Shown here: positions 8,583 to 18,107 of the stretch, in pieces
Layout: each line of letters begins with the position of its first letter
Position numbering within the stretch: the stretch's first letter is position 1
Source: Parafrankia irregularis
GTDB taxonomy: Bacteria > Actinomycetota > Actinomycetes > Frankiales > Frankiaceae
Length of the DNA: 64,000 nt
Assembly (NCBI RefSeq): GCF_001536285.1
Contig: NZ_FAOZ01000004.1
Location: 62,001 to 126,000, forward strand
Direction: 5' to 3'
Notes under the pieces: generated by a model
Database searches by the model: none
Seen by the model: only the letters and a program-made list of their open reading frames with translations
Told to the model about the DNA's origin: nothing
Position numbers and translations under genes: made by a program

Positions 8583-9425
8583 TCACTGATGCGCGGCGGC
8601 GATGAGATCACGGGCCCGGCCGCCGAAGATGGCGATCTCGCTCAGACGGGCGAACATCTGCGCGTAGAGGGCGATCTCGGTGGGCTGGGTCACCGTCAGA
8701 TATCCCGAGACGAGCTCGACGTTCACCTGGTCGTTGTCGAAGATCCAGAAATCCTCGACAGGGCTGGCCATGCCACGATCGGCAGAGACCGGGATGACCC
8801 CGAGGGACACCGCCGGCCACGTCGTGACCTCGGCCAAATGCGCGCACTGGCCCCGCATGACTGCCGACCCGCCGAAACCATTACGCAGCACGGACTCCTC
8901 GACGAGGAACGCGGCGGTCCGCTGGTGACGACGCAGGACACGCTGACGCTTCATCCGAGCCGCGACCGCAGCTTCCACATCGTCATGGACTCCACGGCGC
9001 TGCTGGTAGGCACGCAGCACAGCGCGGGTGTAGTCCTCGGTCTGGATCAGGCCGGGCACAACCCAGCAGCTGTAGCCGCGGAACTGGCGGGTCCGCTCAT
9101 ACAGCGGCAGCCGCGCCTCCTGTGCGTGCCGCAGCCCGGAACGCTCCATCCGGCGCCATTCGACCCACATCCCCTCCGCCGAGTGCAGGGACGCGAGCAG
9201 ATCCGCGGTCTCGCTTTCGGCGCCGCAGATCTCGCACCACGCGCGGACGTCCGCCGCCGATGGGGGCCGGGTGGCATGCTCGATCTTCGAGACCTTCGTA
9301 CGCTCCCACCCAGCACGGGCAGCCAGCTCGATCGCGGTCAGACCAGCATCGCGGCGCAGGTCACGAAGCCGGCCCGCGAGAAGCTGACGGGCCTGCTGGG
9401 CACTGGAAGACGACGACGGCTGCAC
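8583..9425 (-). CDS. XRE/DUF5753 regulator of the lanthipeptide locus
   Basis: The 280-residue protein has an N-terminal helix-turn-helix (LRDLRRDAGLTAIELAAR, WERTKVSKIEHATRP) and a DUF5753 domain with VVPGLIQTEDYTRAV, FLVEESVLRNGFGG and VSLGVIPVS. It is the second such regulator in the window. It lies between the DUF6879 gene and the methyltransferase, all on the reverse strand, so it is the likely pathway regulator. The start used is a GTG; a stronger ribosome site is not evident, so the N-terminus is uncertain by a few residues. Confidence 0.88.
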   Translation of the reverse strand: MQPSSSSSAQQARQLLAGRLRDLRRDAGLTAIELAARAGWERTKVSKIEHATRPPSAADVRAWCEICGAESETADLLASLHSAEGMWVEWRRMERSGLRHAQEARLPLYERTRQFRGYSCWVVPGLIQTEDYTRAVLRAYQQRRGVHDDVEAAVAARMKRQRVLRRHQRTAAFLVEESVLRNGFGGSAVMRGQCAHLAEVTTWPAVSLGVIPVSADRGMASPVEDFWIFDNDQVNVELVSGYLTVTQPTEIALYAQMFARLSEIAIFGGRARDLIAAAHQ

Positions 9426-9461
9426 AGGAGCAAGACTGCCGCGACGACGCGAAGACCGTCG

Positions 9462-10031
9462 TCAGACCAGCTCGTAGTCCTCGTGCGGCACGGCCCGCTC
9501 CCACACCGCCTCGAACGCCGCCGCACACTGAGCGGCGATCTCCGGGTCCGGCGAAAGCCGGGTCTGGAGGAACTCCCCACCACCGGAGAAGTAGTTGAAC
9601 TGCGCCCGCTGGCCGTCGAACACCCAGAAGTCGTTCGCCGGGATTAGCAGGCCGGTCGCCAGATGCCGGGGCAGCCAGCGGATCTGCTCACCCGCGGCGA
9701 CGTTCGACGCCGTCGTCGCATGCTCGAACCTGATGTAGTCGCTCACCGGCTCCGACACCACCCGGACCCGGCGAACGTCGACCCCGCGACCGGTCACCTC
9801 GGCGATCAGATCCAGCCATGGCCGCGGCGCGAGCCGCCGCCGAAACTCCTCCTCGTCGCCGGCGAGCCACGCCCGAAACCACGGGTCCCCGCCGTCATAG
9901 GAATCCCGCAGCTCCAAATGCACGGCGGACGACCCGCACGCGCGAAGCAGCGTGTCGAACGGCGGGTCGGGCTCCTCAGCTACGCCCGGGATGCGGCCCA
10001 GGACCCTGCTTGCCTCGCTCGTAGGTCCCAC
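9462..10031 (-). CDS. DUF6879-like protein
   Basis: The protein (up to 189 residues) has the pattern of DUF6879: HLELRDSYDGGDPWFRAWLAG, RRVRVVSEPVSDYIRFEH, IRWLPRH and DFWVFDG. Members are frequently encoded directly upstream of XRE/DUF5753 regulators in actinomycetes, as here (36-bp gap). Function is unknown. The GTG start overlaps the preceding small gene by 56 bases. An internal GTG just before LELRDSYD is a possible shorter start. Confidence 0.8.
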   Translation of the reverse strand: MGPTSEASRVLGRIPGVAEEPDPPFDTLLRACGSSAVHLELRDSYDGGDPWFRAWLAGDEEEFRRRLAPRPWLDLIAEVTGRGVDVRRVRVVSEPVSDYIRFEHATTASNVAAGEQIRWLPRHLATGLLIPANDFWVFDGQRAQFNYFSGGGEFLQTRLSPDPEIAAQCAAAFEAVWERAVPHEDYELV

Positions 10032-10248
10032 TCGCCGCCTCCACGATGAACGCCTTCATGACCGCCGGGAGCCGGACCACGGCCTCGGTCGACCCGATCG
10101 GGCTGTGCCGTGCGACCTCCGCGAGCGCCTCCCGATCCGTGACCGACTCGCCCTGGAACCACAGGTCGCCGGTGTCCTCATCGACGAAGACCGCCGGGCA
10201 ACCGTTGTCAGGCGACCCCGGATCGATACCCACGAAACTTAGCCGCAT
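9976..10248 (-). CDS. small protein at the head of the regulator operon
   Basis: An ATG at 10248 preceded by GGAGG (six-base spacing) opens a 90-residue frame beginning MRLSFVGIDPGSPDNGCPAV. Its sequence (FVDEDTGDLWFQGESVTD) resembles small actinobacterial proteins found ahead of DUF6879/XRE pairs. No catalytic motif is visible. The longer frame upstream lacks a good ribosome site and is not used. It overlaps the next gene, so the three are probably one transcript. Confidence 0.65.
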   Translation of the reverse strand: MRLSFVGIDPGSPDNGCPAVFVDEDTGDLWFQGESVTDREALAEVARHSPIGSTEAVVRLPAVMKAFIVEAASGTYERGKQGPGPHPGRS

Positions 10249-10265
10249 CAAGGCCTCCGAACTCA

Positions 10266-10297
10266 GGAGTGTGCCGAAGTGGGCCACTCCGGCACAC
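10266..10297. promoter_or_regulatory. inverted repeat upstream of the regulator operon
   Basis: GTGTGCCG (10269-10276) and CGGCACAC (10290-10297) form a perfect 8-bp inverted repeat 20-50 bp ahead of the small gene's start. The left arm is embedded in AGGAGTGTGCC, which recurs ahead of the methyltransferase. The arrangement fits an autoregulatory operator; binding is untested. Confidence 0.5.
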
Positions 10298-10533
10298 TTA
10301 ACCATGCGGACACTTTTTGTCAAGGCCTGACTACGGTTCGGAGCTACCCAGCCGCTGGGAGATCTCCTTGATCGGCGCACCCTCGGCCCGATGAGACCCG
10401 ACGATCTCCAAACGCCGTCGCCGTGGTGATGACCGACAGCGCCGGTCGAACTGCTATGGACCGTTCCGCCTCGCCCAGAGCAGGCGTGCGGAGTACAGGC
10501 GAATAGGCGTTCAATCCCGCGAGCTCCAGGATG

Positions 10534-13500
10534 TCAATCCAGGATGTCGAGCGGCGGAAGGGTGTCCACGATCTTCGTCGTCTCCAGACTGACTGTGACG
10601 ATCCGCTTGAGCAGGTCGATGATGTAGCGCGGGTCCTCGGACCAGTCGTTGGGGTCGTTGGTGATGCCGGAGGCCTTGTCGACCTTGACCTGGTAGCGGT
10701 CGATGATCCACTCGATCGCGGAGCGAGCACCGAGCTGGTAGCGGTACGCCTCGGCCGGGATGTTGGTCAGCGTGACCCGGGTGTTGTAGATGATCGTCGA
10801 GCGGTCCGGCTCACCCTTCACCTTGGGGATCTTCATCTTGGCGACCCGGTACAGCTCGCGCGGCGTGACGTCGTTGGCGTCTCCTGTAACGGTCTCGACG
10901 ATGCCGGTGTGCTTCTCCGCCTGCTCGTAGCCGATGTGCAGATCAGCCAGTGTGCGCCCGGCCTCGGCGAAGCCGCGGAAGTCCCGTACCCGGGGGATAC
11001 GCGGAAGCGCCTTTTTCAGGTCCGCGGCGAACCGCTCCCGGTACTCCGGGGAGTGCAGGAGCCCGTACGTGTAGTAAAAGATGTCGTCCTTGGTGACCGT
11101 CGGGTCGGTGTAGGTCTCACGGTAGTCACCCAGTGCAACATCGGTAATGTTGTCGACCTGCTCGTAGCTCTCGCCCTCGGCATCGGCGAACATGTCGTCG
11201 CCCGCGCCGAGTGCTCGGTAGGTGTAACGAGGGAAGAACTGGCCGTTACTCGAACCCCAATACGCAAGATCGGGAATGCCGTCGACGGCATGTACAGAGA
11301 AGGGCTTGTCCGATCCAACGCCGGTGATGTAGAAGCCGAAGTTCTTATTTTCAGATGCCGGGAAGATGCGACCAATCCGATAGACCATGTCATTCAGCCG
11401 TGCATCGAAGGCGACGCGCTGCTTAGTGAATGGGCGATATGCGGATGCGAAAATGCGTTCGCGGTCGAAGGAGTATTGAGCGCCTCGGGCGACGCTGTAC
11501 TTGTCGGCGCGATTCCAGCTGATCTTCTCGGGATCGGGGTCGATGTACCTTCCCGCATCGTCTGCCGTTGGATCGAGGATGCCCTGCAGCTTGCAGTATT
11601 TTGCAAAATCTGCGACTTGAGCATTATGGAAGTCGACCATCGATCGCATGTTCTCTTCGAGTTTTTGCTCGGAGAAGTTGTATGCCCAGACATCCCGCCC
11701 GGTCTTGAGGCCAGACGAGTACAGATCGAAAACGGTCTTGACGCGGGCCGTCTTCTCCTTTTCCCCTATCGCTTGAAAGGTTGCGAACCGCTCGTCACGC
11801 TGGTTGATCCAGTCCCCGTCCGTGTTCGGGGTGAGCTCTTGCCACGGAACCGTGTCGAGGGCCTGCGAGCCCAGGATGCGCAGCTTCTCCTCGCGGTCGA
11901 GGTAGTCGCCGATGTCCCGGTAGTGCAACGCGCAGCCCGCCGCCGCGTCCACCGCTTTGGCGCCCTTGATGAGGATGAGGATGGCGACGGTGTTCCGGCT
12001 GCCCGAACCGAAGATCTTCCCGCCCTCCTGGCGGGACTGTTCGCCAGCGGTGCGCTGGTTGCCGCGCAGGTTGTAGCAGTAGATCACGTCGAACTCGTCG
12101 ACGAGGGACTTGCGCAGGCCGTCTGCGGTGTTGCCGTCGATGTAGCCGCCGTTGGAGACGAAGGCCACGACTCCCTCGTCCTTGATCCGGTCGGACGCCC
12201 AGCGGATTGCACGGATGTAGGAGTCGTACAGCGAGTTCTTGTTTGTGGCGGTCGAGCGTGCGACGTAGGTCTGCTGGATGCGTTCGTCGAGCGCGGGGTA
12301 TTTCAGGTTCTGGTTGTTGTCGTTCTGGCTGTCCTGTCCGACCGAGTAAGGCGGGTTACCGAGGACGACGGTGATGTCCTGCTGCTTCTGCCGTTTTGCC
12401 CGTTCGCTGTTGCCTTCGAGGACGTCCATCCCGTCGAGCTTCGCGGTGCCCTCAGCGAGTTGGAAGGTGTCGGTGAGCACGATGCCCTCGAACGGCCGAT
12501 AGTCGCCGCCGGCGAGGTCGTGGAAGGCCGCCTCGATGTTGACGGCGGCGATGTAGTAGGCCAGTAAAACGATCTCGTTGGCGTGCAGCTCGCTGGTGTA
12601 CTTCCGCGCCAGGTCGTTCGGACGGATCACCCCGGACTGCAACAGCCGTACCGGGAAGGTGCCGGTGCCCACGAACGGGTCAATGATCTGCACGCCCTCG
12701 TCGGACAGCGAGCTACCGAGGTGCAGGTTCAGGGCCTGCTCGGTGGCGCGGATGATGAAGTCGACGACCTCGACCGGGGTGTAGACGATCCCGAGGGCAT
12801 CCGCGGTCTTCGGTAGGGCGGTCTTGAAGAACTTGTCGTACAGCTCGACGATGACCCGCTGGCGGCCCTCGGAGTTGTCGATACCCTCCACGCGGACCCG
12901 TATCGACTGGTAGAAGCCTTCGAGTGTCTTCGTCTCGGCGTCGAGGCCCTGGTCGTCGAGGACGTCGAGGACTCGCTGCATGGCCCGGGAGACCGGGTTG
13001 TGCGCGGTGAAGGCGTAGCCGGAGAACAGTGCGTCGAACACCGGTCGGGTGACGATGTGCTGAGCGATCATCCCGATCGCGTCGGCTTCGGAGACACCCG
13101 GGTTGATGGTGGCCCGCAGTTCGCCGAGGAACTCGGTGAACACCGCCCGCTTGGCGGGGATTTTCAGCCCGGCTTTGATCCGGGTGATGTGCCGGTCGGC
13201 GATTCCGGCAATGTCGCGGGCCCAGTCTTCCAAGTAGTGACGTTCGCCGACCTTGTCCACGATCCGGGCGTAGATCGCGTCCCGCCAGTTCGCGATCGAG
13301 AACAGTGCGTCCTGGACGTGCGCGGCGGTCTGCGCCTCCTTCTCCTTCGCGGCCCGCGCGCTGTCGGGGGTGCTGGAGCCGTCCTGTTCGCCGGTCGTCT
13401 CGTCCGCGGGGCCGATGCTCCCGATGCCGATCTTGTTGTCGGGTCGGCGGGTGTTCAGCTCGATCTGGTTGACCGTGGCGTTGAAACGATCGTCGTGCGC

Positions 13501-15408
13501 CCTCAGCGCCTGGAGGACCTGCCAGACCGTCTTGAACCGCTGGTTGTCCGCGAGTGCCTTCGCTGGCTCCATGCCCGCGGGGACCGCGACCGGCAGGATG
13601 ATGTAGCCGTAGTTCTTCTCCGGGGCCAGGCGCATCACCCGCCCCACCGACTGCACGACGTCCACCACGGAGTTGCGGGGGTGCAGGAACAGCACCGCGT
13701 CCAGGCCCGGAACGTCCACCCCCTCGGACAGACAGCGGGCGTTGGACAGGATTCGGGCCTGACCTGGGCCGGGGTCGGTCCGCAGCCAGTCCAGCAGCCG
13801 GTTGCGCTCCAGAGCGTTGAACGTGCCGTCGACATGGTCGACGGTGCAGCGCAGGACCTCGTCGTCCGCGTCGTCGTAGGCGTCGATGACCTCGTTGAAC
13901 CGGGTCGCGATGGTCTTGGAGTCCGCGATCGACCGGGCGAAGGCCACCGCTCGCTTCATCGGCGGCTCGCCGTCGGCGAATCCCGAGCCGTCGGCGAAGG
14001 TGCCGGCTCGTTTGGCCAGCGCGTTCCAACATCCGATGATCTTCGCGGCGTCGTCGAGGGTCAGTTCCGACTCGCCGGCGGCCAGCCCCTCCTGCAGGGT
14101 CTTGGCGACCACACCCTCATCGATGGTGAGGATGAGGACCTTGTAGTCGGTGAGCAGGCCCTGCTCCACGGCGTGGCCGAAGCCGAGCCGGTGGAACTCC
14201 GGGCCGAAGATAGCCTCGTCGTCCATCGACGCCAGCACCGCGCTCGCCTGCCGGGCGTCGGCCTTGGTGTCCTCGCTATAGAGCCGCGGAGTGGCCGTCA
14301 TGTACAGCCTGCGGTCGGCGGCCAGATAGCTGTCGTCGTGGACGCGCACGAACGCGGACTCGTTGTGGCCGGAGAGAGTCACCCCGGTGGTTCGGTGCGC
14401 CTCGTCGCACAGCACCAGGTCGAACCGGCCCATTCCCCGGGACTGCGCCTGGGAGATCGTGGCGATGGACTGGTAGGTCGAGAACACCGCCGTCAGCCCA
14501 GCGACCTTCTCGGCCGCGGCGATCTGCGCGATCAGCCGGTCCGGGTCCGTGGTAGCGGGGAGAGCCAGGTCGTGGGTGGCCATGTCCCCGTCGTCCCCGG
14601 CGCCCCGCTGCTTGCCGACCTTGATGTCTGAGCACACCGCAAACGCCCGCAGCGGCACTTCCGCCTCGTACGACCACTCCCGTAGCGCCTGGGACAGCAG
14701 CGCGATGGAGGGGACGAGGAACAGGACGGTGGTGTGCTCGCCCTGCCCGGTCTCGGCGCGCTCCCGGCGCAGCCGTTCGGCGAGCTTCAGGCCGGTGAAG
14801 GTCTTCCCTGTCCCGCAGGCCATGATCAGCTTGCCGCGGTCGTGGCCGGCGAACCCAGCGAAGACGTCGTCGATCGCCGCCCGCTGATGAGGACGCGGGG
14901 CCTTCTTCGCCCGCAGCCCAATCTCGATCGGGGTGCCCGGGGAGGGCAGCTGCCACTGGACCGGGCTGCCCGCGATGTCGGACAGCCCAAGCCGGGTGAC
15001 CGGTACCTGCTGGTCGTCCAGCGCCGCCTCGGCGTGGACGGACCACTTCTCGGTCGTCGAAATGATCATCCGGCGGGTGAAGACACCCTTTCCCGAAGCG
15101 GTGAAGAACGAGTCGATGTCCTCTTTGCGGACCGTGTGCTGAGGCTCGTAGAACTTGCACTGGATGGCGCAGAACCCGCCGGTCTCACGATCCTGGGCCA
15201 CCAGGTCGATGCCCGCGTCCCGCTTGTCCACCTCCGCGCCCGGCCAGTCCACCCACATCCACACCTGGGTGAACTGCTCCGTCCACTGTGGGTCGGTACT
15301 CAGGTACTGGCGCATCAGCTCTTCGAACCGGGTGCCGCGATCCCGATTCGAAGTGGAGCCGTCACGGATCGCCCTGATTACGTCATGCACCGTCGTGGCT
15401 GTGGACAC
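10534..15408 (-). CDS. type ISP single-chain restriction-modification enzyme
   Basis: This ~1624-residue protein combines restriction, translocation and methylation in one chain. An N-terminal Mrr-like nuclease domain shows GIDLVA (D68) and IQCK (Q83-K85). A superfamily 2 motor follows with Walker A ACGTGKT near residue 200 and DEAH near 336. A gamma-type adenine methyltransferase has DPFVGTGTFPVR near 911 and NPPY near 1017, and a C-terminal target-recognition region follows. The order and length match LlaBIII/LlaGI-like enzymes. I chose the GTG at 15408 because AGGGGGAG lies eight bases upstream; the frame extends 88 codons further without a good site and with low-complexity sequence. No separate modification or specificity gene is present, as expected for this class. 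It anchors a defence-like island. Confidence 0.93.
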   Translation of the reverse strand: MSTATTVHDVIRAIRDGSTSNRDRGTRFEELMRQYLSTDPQWTEQFTQVWMWVDWPGAEVDKRDAGIDLVAQDRETGGFCAIQCKFYEPQHTVRKEDIDSFFTASGKGVFTRRMIISTTEKWSVHAEAALDDQQVPVTRLGLSDIAGSPVQWQLPSPGTPIEIGLRAKKAPRPHQRAAIDDVFAGFAGHDRGKLIMACGTGKTFTGLKLAERLRRERAETGQGEHTTVLFLVPSIALLSQALREWSYEAEVPLRAFAVCSDIKVGKQRGAGDDGDMATHDLALPATTDPDRLIAQIAAAEKVAGLTAVFSTYQSIATISQAQSRGMGRFDLVLCDEAHRTTGVTLSGHNESAFVRVHDDSYLAADRRLYMTATPRLYSEDTKADARQASAVLASMDDEAIFGPEFHRLGFGHAVEQGLLTDYKVLILTIDEGVVAKTLQEGLAAGESELTLDDAAKIIGCWNALAKRAGTFADGSGFADGEPPMKRAVAFARSIADSKTIATRFNEVIDAYDDADDEVLRCTVDHVDGTFNALERNRLLDWLRTDPGPGQARILSNARCLSEGVDVPGLDAVLFLHPRNSVVDVVQSVGRVMRLAPEKNYGYIILPVAVPAGMEPAKALADNQRFKTVWQVLQALRAHDDRFNATVNQIELNTRRPDNKIGIGSIGPADETTGEQDGSSTPDSARAAKEKEAQTAAHVQDALFSIANWRDAIYARIVDKVGERHYLEDWARDIAGIADRHITRIKAGLKIPAKRAVFTEFLGELRATINPGVSEADAIGMIAQHIVTRPVFDALFSGYAFTAHNPVSRAMQRVLDVLDDQGLDAETKTLEGFYQSIRVRVEGIDNSEGRQRVIVELYDKFFKTALPKTADALGIVYTPVEVVDFIIRATEQALNLHLGSSLSDEGVQIIDPFVGTGTFPVRLLQSGVIRPNDLARKYTSELHANEIVLLAYYIAAVNIEAAFHDLAGGDYRPFEGIVLTDTFQLAEGTAKLDGMDVLEGNSERAKRQKQQDITVVLGNPPYSVGQDSQNDNNQNLKYPALDERIQQTYVARSTATNKNSLYDSYIRAIRWASDRIKDEGVVAFVSNGGYIDGNTADGLRKSLVDEFDVIYCYNLRGNQRTAGEQSRQEGGKIFGSGSRNTVAILILIKGAKAVDAAAGCALHYRDIGDYLDREEKLRILGSQALDTVPWQELTPNTDGDWINQRDERFATFQAIGEKEKTARVKTVFDLYSSGLKTGRDVWAYNFSEQKLEENMRSMVDFHNAQVADFAKYCKLQGILDPTADDAGRYIDPDPEKISWNRADKYSVARGAQYSFDRERIFASAYRPFTKQRVAFDARLNDMVYRIGRIFPASENKNFGFYITGVGSDKPFSVHAVDGIPDLAYWGSSNGQFFPRYTYRALGAGDDMFADAEGESYEQVDNITDVALGDYRETYTDPTVTKDDIFYYTYGLLHSPEYRERFAADLKKALPRIPRVRDFRGFAEAGRTLADLHIGYEQAEKHTGIVETVTGDANDVTPRELYRVAKMKIPKVKGEPDRSTIIYNTRVTLTNIPAEAYRYQLGARSAIEWIIDRYQVKVDKASGITNDPNDWSEDPRYIIDLLKRIVTVSLETTKIVDTLPPLDILD

Positions 15409-16059
15409 CGTGTGACTCCCCCTGACCCCCGCGGGATGCAAAGCGGCGCCCCGCATACGTTGCGATACGTGCACCAGCACCCTACTTGGGTCGGCTCCGC
15501 TCTCCCCGGGAGGACTCAAAGGGCATCGATACTTCTGGTGCTGAGCGAGGTGGACGATTTCGGCCGACACCGTGTCCATCGCCGCCGCCGAGTTCTGCCT
15601 GGTCCACCCGCCCGCGTCCGACTCCGACTCCGACTCCGATGACGATCTTAATCGTCGCCTGCCGGCTGGCACGGTGGTCCTTATGGTCTGGATCCCTCAC
15701 GAGTTCGGTGGCGCTGATGGGCTGACGCCGACGCGGTCCGCATTCGCCAGTGGCAAAGGCTCAAGGTGGGGCCGCTACCAGCAGCCCCGGCCAAAGGCGA
15801 TATGGCCGTCTCGCGCATCCATACCCACCCACTCGACCTCGACCGGTCCCCACCGGGCTCCTGATCCAGGTCAACCTGCTCGCCGCCGGATGAGCTGCGT
15901 GGCAGGCCGAACCGAGGGGCGAGCCCCATGTCGGTGTCAGCGCGAGTCGACAGCCGGGTATCCGGATCTGCTAGCCGAAACAGACTGGGTAGATGATGTA
16001 GGAAAGTAAAGTGTAGGATCGCACTGTCGATGATCCAGTGAAGTGGGCAAGGTGGTCGC
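15409..16059. other. 651-bp gap without a convincing gene
   Basis: Short frames exist on both strands but none has a recognisable domain or a good ribosome site. A 6-bp tandem repeat (TCCGAC, four units, the last imperfect) lies at 15617-15640. The segment should hold divergent promoters for the restriction enzyme and the operon starting at 16060. Confidence 0.5.
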
Positions 16060-16887
16060 GTGGAAGACTCGCAGCCGTCGGGATGGGCTGTGGCGCGGTT
16101 CGGGGCGGTGGCTGGTGAGCTATGCCGGGCGGTGCCCGAGGCGATCCACCGCGCGCACGAGCTGGCACTGGCCGCGCATGTGAGCGGTGCGCTCGCGACG
16201 AACGATGCCTACGGCGCGACGTTGCACGCCCAGCAGCACCAGCAGCTGGCCGATCAGACAGATGGGCTCGACGGGGTTCGTCTTCGCAAACCCCTTGGCG
16301 TGCGCAGCCGTTTCGAGCTGGTCGTCCTTGATACTGCAGCGGTGGTTCTGTATCCCTGGCGGTACGCCACGGACCGGGCGACACCGCGTACACAGGCCAA
16401 GTTCCGCACTGTGTCAGACCTGCGAAAGAATCTGTTGACGCTAACAGCGCGAACGGTCACTCCGCAGCTCACGATCGACCACATCAACCTCGATCCGGAA
16501 GATCTTGCTGCCGAGTTCGCCGATGAGCAGGCGGTGCTCGACCAATTGGCGGCCTTCGGCCAGGTCGTCACCATCGGCTATGCCAGTAATCCGTCGCTAG
16601 GCGTCTTCGACCTGGGATGGGGAGACCTGGAACTGGTCGACGACAAAACAGGCGAGGTGATCTGGCACAGCTGGGAGCCGCTGCGGCGTTGGGGTCACGG
16701 CAGCGCCGGCGGTGCGGTCGAGCCGAGTCCGGTGCAGCCTGTCGACGGTTTCAGCCACGCGGGCCGGTTCGATGACGCTCCGCTGAAGGACAGGTTCAAT
16801 CTGGCTCCACGCTCGCCGCTTGCTGAACCCCCAACCAGCGAGCCGGAGCCGCCGCGGCGGCTCACCGGTAGCGATGAGAAGAACTAG
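16060..16887 (+). CDS. unknown protein, first gene of an ImmA/IrrE-nuclease operon
   Basis: This 275-residue protein starts at a GTG with AAGGTGG upstream. I do not recognise its family. The first ~90 residues are mostly helical and contain a His/Gln-rich stretch (LHAQQHQQLADQ). The middle is a mixed region with RSRFELVVLDTAAVVLYPWR, and the conserved-looking VFDLGWGDLEL lies near residue 190. The C-terminal ~50 residues are disordered and rich in Pro/Arg/Glu. No membrane segment is visible. Only 12 bases separate it from the HTH-ImmA/IrrE gene, so the two are co-transcribed and probably functionally linked. Confidence 0.75.
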   Translation: MEDSQPSGWAVARFGAVAGELCRAVPEAIHRAHELALAAHVSGALATNDAYGATLHAQQHQQLADQTDGLDGVRLRKPLGVRSRFELVVLDTAAVVLYPWRYATDRATPRTQAKFRTVSDLRKNLLTLTARTVTPQLTIDHINLDPEDLAAEFADEQAVLDQLAAFGQVVTIGYASNPSLGVFDLGWGDLELVDDKTGEVIWHSWEPLRRWGHGSAGGAVEPSPVQPVDGFSHAGRFDDAPLKDRFNLAPRSPLAEPPTSEPEPPRRLTGSDEKN

Positions 16888-16899
16888 AGAGCGACGGTC

Positions 16900-18087
16900 G
16901 TGGACGATCCGCAGCAGCTGTGCTTGCCGGACCTGCACTCTCCGCGCCCTGCCATCGGTACCTCCGCCCTGGCGGCGATCGCGGTGGGGTTCGATCCAGC
17001 CCGACTCACCCAGGCCCGTCGCCTGGCTGGGCTGACGAAACGGGCAGTCGCCGACCAGCTTCTGGTCTCGCCAGTCGCCGTCGGCCAGTGGGAGGCGGGC
17101 ACCCACGCACCCCGCCCTGACCATGTAGCCAAGCTCTCGGACCTGCTGGGGGTGCCGCCCGCATTCCTGGCAGCCGGTCGGCCCTACGCACGGCTGGAGA
17201 GCTCGGCGGCGCACTTCCGGAGCCTGCGGCGAACCCCGGTCGGCGAGCGCCAGAAGGCGATCGCGTTCACCGAACAGTTGTGGGAGCTGACCTATGCGTT
17301 GGAGAAACGTGTGCAGCTTCCCCCTATCGATCTTCCCGGCTTCTCAGCTGGCGAGGTTGTCACCGACGCCACCAGCGCCGACCCGGTCACGGCCGCGCGA
17401 GCCCTTCGGCAGGCGTGGAACCTGGGCACCGGACCGATCCCTCACCTCGTGCGGTCGATGGAGCACCACGGGTTGATCGTCACTCTTGTTCCGTTCGCCG
17501 GTATGGCCACCGCGACCGTGGATGCCTTCTCCACCTCGCACCTGCCCCGACCCGTCGTCGTGCTTACCCCCGACCGGGCCGACGACGTCTACCGACACCG
17601 GTTTACCGCGGCCCACGAACTCGGTCATCTCCTGCTCCACCCCGACACTGCACCCGGTGACGCGGTCCAAGAGAAAGAGGCGGACGCGTTCGCTGCTGAG
17701 TTCCTCACCCCGAGCAGTGAGATCACATCGCTTCTGCCAGGCCGGGTCGACCTGCACGCTCTCGACAGGCTCAGCAGGCAGTGGGGGGTGTCCGTCGGCT
17801 CGCTCATCTACCGCTGCCGCGAGGTCGGCGCGGTCTCAGACGCGGCGTACCGCCGCGCTTACCAGCGGCTCAGCCAGCTTCGGAACCTTGGCCTCTTCCA
17901 GCACGAGGCTGTTGACGGCTACCCTGGCGAGATTCCCGTGCTCCTTAGCCGGGCTTTTGCCCTTGCGGAAGAACATGGGCTCACCCTTGCCGCTCTTGCC
18001 GCGGAACTCGCCTGGCCGCTGCCCCGCCTGCGCCTGCTGCTGGGCCAACCCGACGCGGGCAGCCGGCCGCGTCTCCGTCTCGTCTGA
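16900..18087 (+). CDS. HTH and ImmA/IrrE metalloprotease regulator
   Basis: In 395 residues this protein joins an XRE-type helix-turn-helix (about 36-95, LTQARRLAGLTKRAVADQL) to an ImmA/IrrE zinc protease domain. The catalytic motif is HELGH at residues 239-243, with the third ligand in EKEADAFAAEFL (Glu260). Such proteins cut or displace repressors, for example in phage ICEBs1 and Deinococcus stress responses, and many are embedded in toxin-antitoxin or defence loci. Here it is flanked by an unknown gene (12 bp) and a nuclease-like gene (20 bp) on the same strand, so it may control or activate that nuclease. Confidence 0.9.
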   Translation: MDDPQQLCLPDLHSPRPAIGTSALAAIAVGFDPARLTQARRLAGLTKRAVADQLLVSPVAVGQWEAGTHAPRPDHVAKLSDLLGVPPAFLAAGRPYARLESSAAHFRSLRRTPVGERQKAIAFTEQLWELTYALEKRVQLPPIDLPGFSAGEVVTDATSADPVTAARALRQAWNLGTGPIPHLVRSMEHHGLIVTLVPFAGMATATVDAFSTSHLPRPVVVLTPDRADDVYRHRFTAAHELGHLLLHPDTAPGDAVQEKEADAFAAEFLTPSSEITSLLPGRVDLHALDRLSRQWGVSVGSLIYRCREVGAVSDAAYRRAYQRLSQLRNLGLFQHEAVDGYPGEIPVLLSRAFALAEEHGLTLAALAAELAWPLPRLRLLLGQPDAGSRPRLRLV

Positions 18088-18107
18088 CCGACAGTCAGTA
18101 GGAGAAT

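Noticed and set aside
12713-14032. Long reverse frame inside the restriction enzyme gene
   Set aside because: It is an alternate frame of the same strand, Arg/Gly-rich and without motifs; the enzyme's helicase and methyltransferase motifs occupy the real frame.
15572-16009. Forward frame of 145 codons ahead of the ImmA/IrrE operon
   Set aside because: Low-complexity Asp/Ser start from a tandem repeat, no ribosome site, no domain.
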